A DNA stretch of 64,000 bases from Vibrio sp. JC009. GTDB taxonomy: Bacteria > Pseudomonadota > Gammaproteobacteria > Enterobacterales > Vibrionaceae. The translations under genes were made by a program, and so were the position numbers. The notes under the pieces are model-generated. The model was not told where the DNA came from. It saw only the letters and a list, made by a program, of their open reading frames with translations, and searched no databases. Position 1 is the first letter of the stretch. Every line of letters starts with the position of its first letter. Where the stretch lies: contig NZ_CP092106.1 of NCBI RefSeq assembly GCF_029016485.1, forward strand, positions 1,798,001-1,862,000. Direction: 5' to 3'. This document shows positions 19,420-27,950 of the stretch, in pieces.

Positions 19420-21624
19420 TTAGGCTTTGGCTTGTTCGCCGTAGTGGCTGTATTCGCCGTAACCGTAGCCGTATTCTGTTTTGCCTGTTTTACTGCTTAC
19501 CTGGTTTACTACTACTCCATCAATTGTGATGTTGTGGCTCATTAGCTTAGACAGGGTTTTCTTAATCGCATCCTGCTTGGTTGAATTTGCTTTTACTACT
19601 ACCAGTACGGCTGCTGCATGTTGGCCTATAAGCAGCGAATCACTTACCGGTAGTGTTGGTGGTGTGTCTATAATGATGCGGTCAAACTTGCTGTCCAGTT
19701 TATTTAGCAGCTCTTCGAACTGCTTCGAGCTTAGTAACTCCTGCGGGTTTGGTGTCATCATACCGGCTGGCAGAACATACAAACCAGATTGCTCGTCTTT
19801 AAATACGCAATCCTGCAATTCGGTACCCATTAACAGGTGGTTTACCAGACCTTGCTGGTGTTTTTTATAGCCAAAGCGCTCAGCTACTGATGATTTACGC
19901 AAGTCACAATCGATTAGTAGTGTTCTTTCTACTTTTGCCATAGACATAGCAAGGTTAAGCGCTAACGTCGATTTACCTTCTGATGGCAATGAAGAAGTCA
20001 CTGCTAAGCGTTTGTCGTTGCGGTTCATAAAGCTAAGCATTAGTGATGTACGGATAGAGCGGATACATTCACTAAAGCTGACTTCGTTTTCATCGAAAAA
20101 TACTGTGTTGTCCAATGGCTTTTTCTTAAAGCGTTTGGCTTTAATTTGTGGGATGCCCCCAAGAGGAATCAACCCGAAACGATCTTCGAAGTTTTTCACT
20201 GATTCAATGGTGTTTTTCATTGCATCTATGATGAAGACCATGACTACAGCAAAACCAAAACTTGCTACAAAGGCCAATGCAACAATCAGCTTTTTCTTTG
20301 GTGCACTTGGTTCTTGTGGAACCAGCGCTTCATCTGTAAACCTTGCATTTGCTGCTTCAAAGTCACTGGTTGCCTCAGTTTCTTTCTGGCGACTCAGGAA
20401 CACATTAAGTACATTTCTATTGGTCTGTACTTCTCGCTGAAGTGCCTGGTATTTGCTTTTCTTAACGGTTAATTCCTGGAAGTCGCCTTTCATTGAACTG
20501 ATTTCTTTGGTTAACAGAGCTTCTTGCTTACGAATCGCCTGCAGTTCTTTACCAATGCCATTAATCAGCTTATTCGTAATGCTTCTTGCCTGATCCTGAA
20601 CCGCTTTAAGCTTTGCACTCGCTTCTTTCATTTTGTCGTGTTTTGGACCATAGCGCTTGCTTAACTTCTGTACATCATTTTCTGCTTCAATTTCAGCTCT
20701 ACGGATTTCAATAACCTGTGGGTGTTCTGAAATACTTGGAATCGCTGTGAGTGAAGAGACATCGGTTATGTTGGATGAGCGAAGTGCGGTGTATGCAGAC
20801 TCGGTTTCTATTCTTTGATCACGAACTTCGGCAAGGCGTTTTGTCAGGTTTGCCAGCTCCTGGCTTGCCAGCGCATCGATACCGCTATCGTCAATCAGCT
20901 GTTCCTTTACCAGAAAATCAGAAAGTGCCTGTTCAGATGCCGCTAACTGATCTTTAAGTTCAACCAGGCGGGTAGTAATCCAGCTTGTGGCGTATTTTGT
21001 GGTTGAGATACGCGCTTCAAGGTTAATATCGATATAGGCGTAACCAATCGCATTTGCCACTTTTGCTGCCAGATCGGGATCTTCTGAAGTAAAGCTTATT
21101 TTTACCAGCTGTGTTTTACGTACAGGCGAAATTACCAGATTTTGTTTGAATGCTTCCAGTACTGCCTGTCGGATACCCTCTGCGGTTGGGCCTTCATCGA
21201 GTTCGGTTTGTAGGAGAGAAGCTACAAGAGGGATCTCTTTGATTTCGTCGACAATGGATTTTTCTGTGTTCAGTGAAGCGTTAAACTCTTCTAACTCGCT
21301 GATTTTTAGCTGCGCAATTACCTTTTCTGCAATCTGGTTAGACTTCAGAATTTCAAACTGAGTTAAGTAGTATTCGTCCTGAGTGGAGTCTATGCCTACT
21401 ACATCTTCAATGGAAACCGCCTTTGTTTCCTGCGCTTCAATAAGCAGGGTTGCGGTTGCTGTGTACTTAGGTGTGATGGATAGTACAACCAGAACGGTAA
21501 TGCCGGTCACTAAGATGGCGAATAGAAGGATGGATAACCAGCTTTTTCTTAGGACTTTGAAGTAATGTGTCAGGTCGATTATCTCTTCGGATTCGACTTT
21601 TTTTTCTTCTAATAACTGCTGCAT
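19420..21624 (-). CDS. Wzc-like polysaccharide co-polymerase/tyrosine autokinase (copy 1)
   Basis: 734 residues. The N-terminal Wzz domain has TM1 at about 30-50, a long periplasmic coiled coil, and TM2 at about 445-467 preceded by the proline-rich EPSAPKKK. The cytoplasmic BY-kinase has Walker A SEGKST (548-553), Walker A' IDCDLRK (D572, D574), Walker B IIIDTPP (D653), and a C-terminal tyrosine cluster EYGYGYGEYSHYG. Such proteins control chain length and export together with Wza through cycles of tyrosine phosphorylation. No Wzb-type phosphatase gene is found in the window. It lies 82 bp downstream of a close paralogue. Confidence 0.93.
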   Translation of the reverse strand: MQQLLEEKKVESEEIIDLTHYFKVLRKSWLSILLFAILVTGITVLVVLSITPKYTATATLLIEAQETKAVSIEDVVGIDSTQDEYYLTQFEILKSNQIAEKVIAQLKISELEEFNASLNTEKSIVDEIKEIPLVASLLQTELDEGPTAEGIRQAVLEAFKQNLVISPVRKTQLVKISFTSEDPDLAAKVANAIGYAYIDINLEARISTTKYATSWITTRLVELKDQLAASEQALSDFLVKEQLIDDSGIDALASQELANLTKRLAEVRDQRIETESAYTALRSSNITDVSSLTAIPSISEHPQVIEIRRAEIEAENDVQKLSKRYGPKHDKMKEASAKLKAVQDQARSITNKLINGIGKELQAIRKQEALLTKEISSMKGDFQELTVKKSKYQALQREVQTNRNVLNVFLSRQKETEATSDFEAANARFTDEALVPQEPSAPKKKLIVALAFVASFGFAVVMVFIIDAMKNTIESVKNFEDRFGLIPLGGIPQIKAKRFKKKPLDNTVFFDENEVSFSECIRSIRTSLMLSFMNRNDKRLAVTSSLPSEGKSTLALNLAMSMAKVERTLLIDCDLRKSSVAERFGYKKHQQGLVNHLLMGTELQDCVFKDEQSGLYVLPAGMMTPNPQELLSSKQFEELLNKLDSKFDRIIIDTPPTLPVSDSLLIGQHAAAVLVVVKANSTKQDAIKKTLSKLMSHNITIDGVVVNQVSSKTGKTEYGYGYGEYSHYGEQAKA

Positions 21625-21706
21625 AGGTGGCCTGAGTTTTTTGTTAACGGACTCTGGGATGTTAGGCCCAGGGTCATGGAAAATCTATTTGTTAGGGGTT
21701 GTTGTA

Positions 21707-23926
21707 TCATGTGTTAATTGCGTTTATTTCGTCTCCATGGTCGCCATACTCGCTAGCACCATAACCATAGCCATATTCGGATTTGCTTACGTTTGGATCC
21801 AGTTGATTCACAATTACGCCGTCTACTACGATGTTGTGACTCATTAGTATCCCCATGGACATTTTAACTGTGTCCAGCTTGGTTGAGTTGGCCTTTACTA
21901 CCAGAAGAACAGAATCTGCATTTTGGCCAATAATCAATGAATCACTAACAGGGAGTGTTGGCGGAGTATCTATGATGATGCAGTCAAACAACTCATCCAG
22001 TTCATCCAATAGGTTTTCAAACTGTTTAGAACTTAGTAGCTCTTGTGGGTTAGCTGTTGCCATACCAGCTGGTAAAATATACAAGCCAGACTGCTCATCT
22101 TTAAGCAGACACTGTTGAAGTGGCAAGCCCTTCATTAAATGGTCAACTAAACCCTGCTGACGTTTTTTCAGGCCAAAGCGGCCAGCAATGGCTGATTTGC
22201 GCAGGTCACAGTCAATAAGCAAGGTGTTTTCCATCTTAGCCATGCACATAGCAAGATTTAAAGCCACTGTAGACTTACCTTCTGAAGGTAAAGATGAAGT
22301 TATGGCTAAGCGCTTGCGATCGCTATGCATATAGCTAAGCGTTAGAGATGTGCGAATTGAACGAATAGATTCACTAAAACCAAACTCTTGCTCATCGAAG
22401 AGAACGGTGTGATCCAGCGGTCTTTTCTTAAAGCGTTTGGCTTTAATCTGTGGGATACAGCCTAACGGGATCATACCAAAACGGTTTTCGAAATCTTTCA
22501 CTGATTCGATGGTATTTTTGAGTAGTTCGATCATCAATACCATCACTATCGCAAGACCGGCACTCACCACAAACGCTATCACTACAATTGCCGTTTTCTT
22601 AGGCGCGCTTGGCTCTAGTGGGACTAATGCTTTATCTGCAATTTTTGCGTTGGATGCACCAAAGTCACTGGTCGCTTCTGTTTCTTTTTCGCGGCTCAGG
22701 AATACATTAAGTACATTTCGGTTGGTTTCCACTTCTCGTTTCAGGGCTTCATACTTGCTCTTTTTAACCGTAAGTGACTGAAATTCACCTTTGCGGGTGC
22801 TTATCTCTTGGTTGATTAATGCTTCTTGCTTACGTATGGCCTGAAGTTCCTTTCCTATACCATTAATCAGCTTTTCCGTGGTGTTTTTAGCCTGCAATTG
22901 AACAGCATCAAGCTTTGCCTGTGCTGCTTTCATTTTGTCGTGTTTAGGGCCATAACGTTTGCTTAGTTCATTTACGTTATTTTCTGCCAGAATTTCAGCT
23001 TCACGAATCGCGATAACCTGTGGATGTTTTGAAATGCTTGGTATCGCAGTTAAAGATGAAACATCTGTGACATTAGATGAACGAAGCGCATCGTAAGTAG
23101 ATGCAGTTTCTATTCTTTTGTCACGCAGTTCTGCAATGCGCTCGGTTAGGTTGTCCAGTTCCTTACTTGCTAAAACATCTATACCACTGTCGTCAATAAG
23201 TTGTTCTTTCACTAAGAAATCAGATAATGCTTTTTCAGATTCTTCCAATTGGCCTTTCAGTTCAATCAGTCGACTGGAAATCCAGCTTGATGCATGTTTG
23301 GTTATAGAAATTCTGCCTTCGAGATTCGATTCTATATAGGCAGAACCAACAGCATTTGCGACTTTCGCCGCCAGTTCAGGGTCTTCTGACGTAAAGCTAA
23401 TTCTTACCAGTTGAGTTTTACGTACTGGAAAAATTACCAGATTCTCTTTAAATGCTTTTAGAACCTTCTGGCGAATCATCTCTTTTGATGGCGTATCTTC
23501 CTGTTTATTGTTCAGCAGAGAGGCGACAAAAGGCATCTCTTTGATTTTGTCGATAATACCTTTTTCGGTGTCTAAAGCTGTATTGAACTCTACAAGCTCA
23601 TCTATTTTCAGGTCCCGGATTACCTTTTCTGCAAGCTGGTTCGATTTCAGGGACTCAAACTGTGTCAGATAATATTCTGCCTGGCTGGTGTCTATGCCTA
23701 CTACTTCCTGAATGGATACAACTTTCTTTTCCTGAGCTTCTATCAGTAAGGTTGCTGTAGCAGTATATTTTGGGGTGATTGAAAGTACAACTACGGCTGT
23801 GATTACGGCGAATAACGTTGCAAAAAAAAGGATAGATAAGAAACTTCTTTTTAGCACTTTGATGTAGCGTGCAAAGTCGATCATCTCACCCTGAGCAAAA
23901 TTTTTGTCTTCGAGTAGTTGCTGCAT
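21707..23926 (-). CDS. Wzc-like polysaccharide co-polymerase/tyrosine autokinase (copy 2)
   Basis: 739 residues, the same architecture as the downstream paralogue and clearly a tandem duplicate (both begin MQQLLE and share long stretches such as SITPKYTATATLLIEAQE). The kinase motifs are intact: SEGKST, IDCDLRK and IIIDTPP. The C-terminal cluster SEYGYGYGASEYGDHG is shorter, with a different tail (DEINAINT). Divergence is spread through the coiled coil. Two chain-length regulators or hetero-oligomers are possible. Confidence 0.93.
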   Translation of the reverse strand: MQQLLEDKNFAQGEMIDFARYIKVLKRSFLSILFFATLFAVITAVVVLSITPKYTATATLLIEAQEKKVVSIQEVVGIDTSQAEYYLTQFESLKSNQLAEKVIRDLKIDELVEFNTALDTEKGIIDKIKEMPFVASLLNNKQEDTPSKEMIRQKVLKAFKENLVIFPVRKTQLVRISFTSEDPELAAKVANAVGSAYIESNLEGRISITKHASSWISSRLIELKGQLEESEKALSDFLVKEQLIDDSGIDVLASKELDNLTERIAELRDKRIETASTYDALRSSNVTDVSSLTAIPSISKHPQVIAIREAEILAENNVNELSKRYGPKHDKMKAAQAKLDAVQLQAKNTTEKLINGIGKELQAIRKQEALINQEISTRKGEFQSLTVKKSKYEALKREVETNRNVLNVFLSREKETEATSDFGASNAKIADKALVPLEPSAPKKTAIVVIAFVVSAGLAIVMVLMIELLKNTIESVKDFENRFGMIPLGCIPQIKAKRFKKRPLDHTVLFDEQEFGFSESIRSIRTSLTLSYMHSDRKRLAITSSLPSEGKSTVALNLAMCMAKMENTLLIDCDLRKSAIAGRFGLKKRQQGLVDHLMKGLPLQQCLLKDEQSGLYILPAGMATANPQELLSSKQFENLLDELDELFDCIIIDTPPTLPVSDSLIIGQNADSVLLVVKANSTKLDTVKMSMGILMSHNIVVDGVIVNQLDPNVSKSEYGYGYGASEYGDHGDEINAINT

Positions 23927-24161
23927 AAATGGCCTGAGTATTACTTATAAGTTGTTTTTCGGTTCCCTTTACCCTTGGTATGCATTCCCACGCTGGAGCA
24001 TGGGAATGAGGGAAAGTTTTCTTGCTCGGTTTGTCTACAACGCGCTGTTAGTAGATTCCTGCCTGCGCAGGAATGACGACTTGTGGGGCTTTTGGTTTTG
24101 TGGTTCCCTTTACCTTTGGTATGCATTCCCACGCTGGAGCGTGGGAACGAGGGTTATTTAT
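23927..24161. repeat. REP-type palindromes between wza-like and wzc-like genes
   Basis: Two copies of a REP-like hairpin (TTCCCACGC ... GCGTGGGAA type) lie at 23983-24008 and 24126-24147. They flank a different palindrome, ATTCCTGC...GCAGGAAT, at 24055-24074. The two REP copies are preceded by nearly the same sequence (ggttccctttacc), so a short direct duplication is likely. Similar REPs occur near 24883, 27879, 40507/41849 and 43156. Confidence 0.75.
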
Positions 24162-24728
24162 TTACCAGAAGGAACTTACTACGTAGATGGTGTCGCCTGG
24201 TTCTACTGATGCTGTTCTGTCTACTGGTTCTTTGTTTTTTAGCAAATTATTTATCTCACTCTGGGATAAACCTTTTACTTCGTCATTTCTGGTCAGGTAA
24301 ATACCTTTCGTTTTTCTGTATTTGGCTAAAAAGCCTCCTGCCAGGGCGATGGCCTTGTCAACAGTCAGGTCTGGCTGGAATTCATAAGCGCCAGGCCTGT
24401 TTACTACACCGTTTACGTAGATATTGCGGTACTTCACTATGCTTACGTTTACTTTGGGATCAATGAGATAATCGCCTCTCAGGCCATCTTCGATCTCGTT
24501 TTGGATCATTTCCAGTGTTTTGTATTGGGTACTGATGTTGCCAAGATAAGGGTAATCGAAGGTCTCCCTGCTATCGATTATTAATTCGGCTATTGACAGA
24601 TCGTCTTCACCGTATACTGAAATCTTTATTGTATCCCCGGCTGAAAGGACGTATTGGTCGGCCAAAGCGCTTGACGCGAATAGTAGAGTTATTGTGGTCA
24701 GTAGTAGCTTTGTTATCGTTTTAAGCAT
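24162..24728 (-). CDS. short Wza/OPX-type polysaccharide export protein
   Basis: 188 residues with a signal peptide (LLLTTITLLFASSALA, cleavage near 23). The poly-export domain is recognisable in YVLSAGDTIKISVYGEDDLS, and an SLBB-like segment in NIYVNGVVNRPGAYEF. There is no lipobox cysteine and no C-terminal amphipathic outer-membrane helix like that of full-length Wza (about 360-380 residues). It therefore belongs to the short periplasmic OPX class. Such proteins usually need a separate outer-membrane partner, and none is seen in this locus. Confidence 0.85.
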   Translation of the reverse strand: MLKTITKLLLTTITLLFASSALADQYVLSAGDTIKISVYGEDDLSIAELIIDSRETFDYPYLGNISTQYKTLEMIQNEIEDGLRGDYLIDPKVNVSIVKYRNIYVNGVVNRPGAYEFQPDLTVDKAIALAGGFLAKYRKTKGIYLTRNDEVKGLSQSEINNLLKNKEPVDRTASVEPGDTIYVVSSFW

Positions 24729-24999
24729 GGTGTACCTGTTTTTGGCCCTCGGGCCTTGGTTGTTGTTTTTGGGCCCTGGGGTTTTCGGCCCTGGGCCCTG
24801 GGAAATCTGTTTTGGTTTAGTTTTGGTGGTACGTGTACCAAGTCACTCTGCCAGATTCCGGATGCTCGTTTAGCTCGGTATGCATTCCCACGCAGGAGCA
24901 TGGGAACGAGAGGATTACCCTATGCAGAGAGGTCTCGCGCCTTCATTAACTCCCAGGCCCTATAGGACAAAGTCCGTCCCCAGGGCCCAGGGCCTTTAT
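24729..24999. repeat. GGGCCC-rich repeat cluster and one REP
   Basis: No gene. GGGCC/GGCCC motifs are stacked at about 24743-24801 (several GGCCCTGGG units) and appear inverted at about 24953-24994 (CCCAGGGCC units), so the two blocks could pair over about 200 bp. Between them lie the ATTCCGGATGCTC half-palindrome (24855) and a REP hairpin (24883-24908). The cluster separates the wza-like gene from the initiating sugar transferase. Confidence 0.6.
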
Positions 25000-26400
25000 C
25001 TAATAAGCGGTTTTGCCTACAAATCCTTTGAATATGGTTAGGAATACGATTTTGATGTCCAGCCATAGTGACCAGTTTTGGATATAGGTTAAATCGTACT
25101 CTACCCTTTTTTCCATTTTATAAAGGGTGTCGGTTTCGCCACGGAAGCCGTTGATTTGCGCCCAGCCTGTGATGCCTGGTTTTACGTTGTGGCGCAGCAT
25201 GTATTTGTCTATCAGGCCGCGGTACTCTTCGTTGTGGGCAACAGCGTGTGGGCGCGGGCCTACAATCGACATTCTTCCTGTCAGCACATTAAAAAACTGC
25301 GGGAGTTCATCTAACGACGTTCTGCGGATAAAAGAACCAAACGGTGTGATGCGCGGGTCGTCTTTAGTTGCCTGCTTCACTTTTTCGCCGTTGTCCATGG
25401 CGCGCATAGAGCGGAACTTCCAAACCTTGATTGGTTTTCCGTCCAGGCCGTAGCGATCCTGCTTGAAAATAACCGGGCCGGGGGATGACAGTTTTACACC
25501 AATAGCAACAACAGCAAGTATCGGGCTAATCAGCGTAATAATAACCGATGCAAGGACGATATCTTCCACACGTTTCAGTATATTGGAAAAGCCAATAAAT
25601 GGTGTGTCATACACACTAAGGGTAACCATATTGCCTACATTTCGTAAGCGTGACTGCATTAAGTCAAAAATAAAGAAGTCAGGAACGATATGAACATTGG
25701 CGTTTGAATCTGCAAATTCGTTTAAGATCTGCTTAATTCGCATAGACGCTTCCATTGGCAAAGCGATATAAATGTTTTTTACCCCACGGTTTTTCGCCAG
25801 CAGCAATGCATCGTCTATATTACCACGCATGGGAACTGGCAATTCATGACCAATTCTGTCTAGCGTACGGTCATCATAAAAACCAATGAGTTTTTCGTTA
25901 AGATAATCGTTTTCTTTGATCTGCTTGGCTAAAAGCATACCGGATCGGGTGGCACCTATAATGATAGATTTATCCTGATAAGAGTCGGATGGCCTTAGTA
26001 GCCTTGGAATGCGAATGGCAGCCAAACGCCACAAAATTAATGCAGGGGGGACCAAAAAGTACCAGATGCCAAGTACAGCACGGGAGTAAGATTCGGAAAT
26101 TTTCAGGAAGAAACCAAGACCAAGTGTAATACCGATGCAGATACACCAGATAGTGGTGATGGTCATGAAGGTCTGTCGTAGAGAAGTGTATTTGTAGGTA
26201 CGGTAAAGCCCGCATATGTCAGCTATCATGAAATAGGCGATAACAACAATGCACATGATCAGCTCATAAATGAGCGTTAAGTCGCCCAGGTATGCAAAAC
26301 ATGTCACTATTAATACCGCGCAAATCAGAATAATATCAACTGCACGGTTTAAAAGTGCTGACTCTTCCGAGTGGTGCTTAATATGATTTGAATATCCCAT
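25000..26400 (-). CDS. undecaprenyl-phosphate sugar phosphotransferase (WcaJ-type)
   Basis: About 466 residues from the ATG at 26400. Five N-terminal membrane spans, a CoA-binding-like middle part (IIGATRSGMLLAKQIKENDYL), and a C-terminal bacterial sugar transferase domain (KRVEDIVLASVIITLISP; GPVIFKQDRYGLDGKPIKVWKFRSM; IVGPRPHAVAHNEEY; YMLRHNVKPGITGWAQINGFRG). It loads the first sugar phosphate, usually glucose, onto undecaprenyl phosphate. The frame runs on to 26466, but those codons are the JUMPstart/ops sequence, and AGGGA lies eight bases before 26400. It is the first gene of the polysaccharide operon. Confidence 0.92.
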   Translation of the reverse strand: MGYSNHIKHHSEESALLNRAVDIILICAVLIVTCFAYLGDLTLIYELIMCIVVIAYFMIADICGLYRTYKYTSLRQTFMTITTIWCICIGITLGLGFFLKISESYSRAVLGIWYFLVPPALILWRLAAIRIPRLLRPSDSYQDKSIIIGATRSGMLLAKQIKENDYLNEKLIGFYDDRTLDRIGHELPVPMRGNIDDALLLAKNRGVKNIYIALPMEASMRIKQILNEFADSNANVHIVPDFFIFDLMQSRLRNVGNMVTLSVYDTPFIGFSNILKRVEDIVLASVIITLISPILAVVAIGVKLSSPGPVIFKQDRYGLDGKPIKVWKFRSMRAMDNGEKVKQATKDDPRITPFGSFIRRTSLDELPQFFNVLTGRMSIVGPRPHAVAHNEEYRGLIDKYMLRHNVKPGITGWAQINGFRGETDTLYKMEKRVEYDLTYIQNWSLWLDIKIVFLTIFKGFVGKTAY

Positions 26401-26412
26401 AGGTCTTTCCCT

Positions 26413-26458
26413 AGTTATGTTTAAGCACGCTACCGCCCTTAGGTTGACAGCTCCTACC
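26413..26458 (-). promoter_or_regulatory. JUMPstart/ops element
   Basis: On the minus strand the 12-mer GGCGGTAGCGTG occupies 26437-26426, preceded by GGTAG, AGCTGTCAA and CCTAAGG in the order of the classical JUMPstart consensus and followed by CTTAA. The ops core GGCGGTAG is known to pause RNA polymerase and recruit RfaH. It lies about 25 bp before the chosen start of the first operon gene, in the leader of a 25-kb polysaccharide operon, exactly where RfaH-dependent antitermination is expected. Confidence 0.92.
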
Positions 26459-26466
26459 TTGCTCAA

Positions 26467-27285
26467 ACATTACCAACTAAATTTGCGCTTCCCTGTCCAG
26501 ATCGCCGTTCAAACTTTCTATAAGGCAAATACTTTCTTATAGAGCAAATAACCCCACAGGCCGCCTGATAGCACCTGGTTCAGATACATGCTTCTATTAC
26601 GTTTACGTTGTTAAACTATCAATTCAAAATCTGACATCGTCAGAAGTTATCGTTTTATTTATCAGTACCCGACGCTCAGGGATATTACCTATGACATCGT
26701 TATACAATGCACTTTTATTATTAAAGCAACTCGTTTGATGTAAAGCTTGCACGCGCATTATGACAAAAATAATACATCAGATGTCCACATTCAGACCGTG
26801 AATCACTTATGAGACAAGTTACAGTTACTTTGCGTAAGAATAAAGATGTTCTTTCCACAAACACTGCACATTCTTAAATTTGAGACAGAGCTTATTTGCT
26901 GAAGATCCTATTTTTTAACAGTAAGCCGCGCTTTTATCGCCACTTACACACCTATTATAAATGCGAATTTACCCCGTAAACTCAGCAAGTTAATCCATAT
27001 TTTTCTGGCAAAAGTCCGTCCCTGAAAATTGATAATACTGTCATTTGTCATTCGAATACTCGCAGCCAATTTATTTTAAACTATAAATTATTTGTCGTAT
27101 TTCCCGTCACTTACAAGTCATCAATTTATTATTATTATTTTACTCATTATGATTTGTAACTATTACTGTTGTGATAATGTTAAAAAATTGAATTTTATTA
27201 ATGAACCGAACAAAGCCTTAGATATAAGGCGTCAGGAATGCTAATATTTATCATACGAATAAGAAGATAAAGGACACTAGGTTTA
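26467..27285. other. Divergent AT-rich regulatory region
   Basis: No gene seen. It separates the polysaccharide operon (minus) from the PilZ gene (plus) and must hold both promoters. One plus-strand sigma70-like pair is TTGCAC (26747-26752) and TAATAC (26770-26775) with 17-bp spacing, which would give a 500-nt leader. The last 250 bp are very AT-rich. The length and base composition suggest control by several regulators, but no operator could be assigned. Confidence 0.4.
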
Positions 27286-27654
27286 ATGGATCAGGAACAA
27301 TGGGAGCAAAAACGTCAGTTTTACAGATTACGCTACCCCGATCACGACAGGCCAATCATCAGCATAATGGATGAAGAGTTTTACGTATGTGAAATATCTG
27401 AGCAAGGTATGCGCATTGTATTTGTAAGCGATACTCCGGTAGAAGTTGGCGTTATTATTTCTGGTTTAGTTACGTTTTATGATGACAAGTCTGTCGAAGT
27501 ACAAGGCACTATTCTACGTCAGCACGAATCAGAAGTAGCTGTTAAGCTTATTGATGATGGCATTTCATTTAGAAGAATGACCCAGGAGCAGATGCATCTC
27601 AGACAAAAATATCCTGGAATGTATGGCAGGAAAAAAAAAGCGCTCGCGAGTTAG
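27286..27654 (+). CDS. PilZ-domain protein, probable c-di-GMP receptor
   Basis: 122 residues. The N-terminal RxxxR (R10-R14) and a variant of the second motif, ESISEQG-like EISEQGM (E36, S38, G41, usually D/N at the first place), identify a stand-alone PilZ domain. It is followed by a beta-barrel pattern (VEVGVIISGLVTFYDDKSVEVQGTIL). It is transcribed away from the polysaccharide operon and towards the cellulose operon. Control of either polymer is a reasonable inference. The Asp/Asn-to-Glu change may weaken ligand binding. Confidence 0.75.
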   Translation: MDQEQWEQKRQFYRLRYPDHDRPIISIMDEEFYVCEISEQGMRIVFVSDTPVEVGVIISGLVTFYDDKSVEVQGTILRQHESEVAVKLIDDGISFRRMTQEQMHLRQKYPGMYGRKKKALAS

Positions 27655-27950
27655 GTTCCTTTCGGTAGTGGTTTTGTTTCTCTATCCCCCCTCTTTTAGA
27701 TATCTAATTTATTTTAACTCTACAACACGCCTTGATAAGATTCCCGCTTTCGCGGGAATGACGACGTCGCGTGCGCGTGCATGCTGTTATACCAATCCCA
27801 GCAATTACTGGTATTGGTATTATGCTATGTGGTTAGTTGCTTTTTATTGCAGGTGGGGTTATTTCTGCACTTTGGGGCGTTCCCACGCCTAGCGTGGGAA
27901 TCAGTGGGTCTACTATTGACTCAGGCGTCGGAAATGGGTGTTCCAGCTCG
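27655..27950. repeat. Two REP-type palindromes between convergent genes
   Basis: The gap between the PilZ gene and bcsZ contains GATTCCCGC...GCGGGAAT (27739-27759) and a REP hairpin TTCCCACGC/GCGTGGGAA with a three-base loop (27880-27900). In a convergent position these hairpins may act as bidirectional termination or RNA 3'-end protection. No T-tract gives a classical intrinsic terminator. Confidence 0.6.

Noticed and set aside
26401..26466. N-terminal extension of the sugar transferase to 26466
   Set aside because: These codons lie on the JUMPstart/ops element and the ribosome site supports 26400.
26461..27285. c-di-GMP riboswitch in the long leader regions near PilZ
   Set aside because: No GEMM-like core could be found on either strand.
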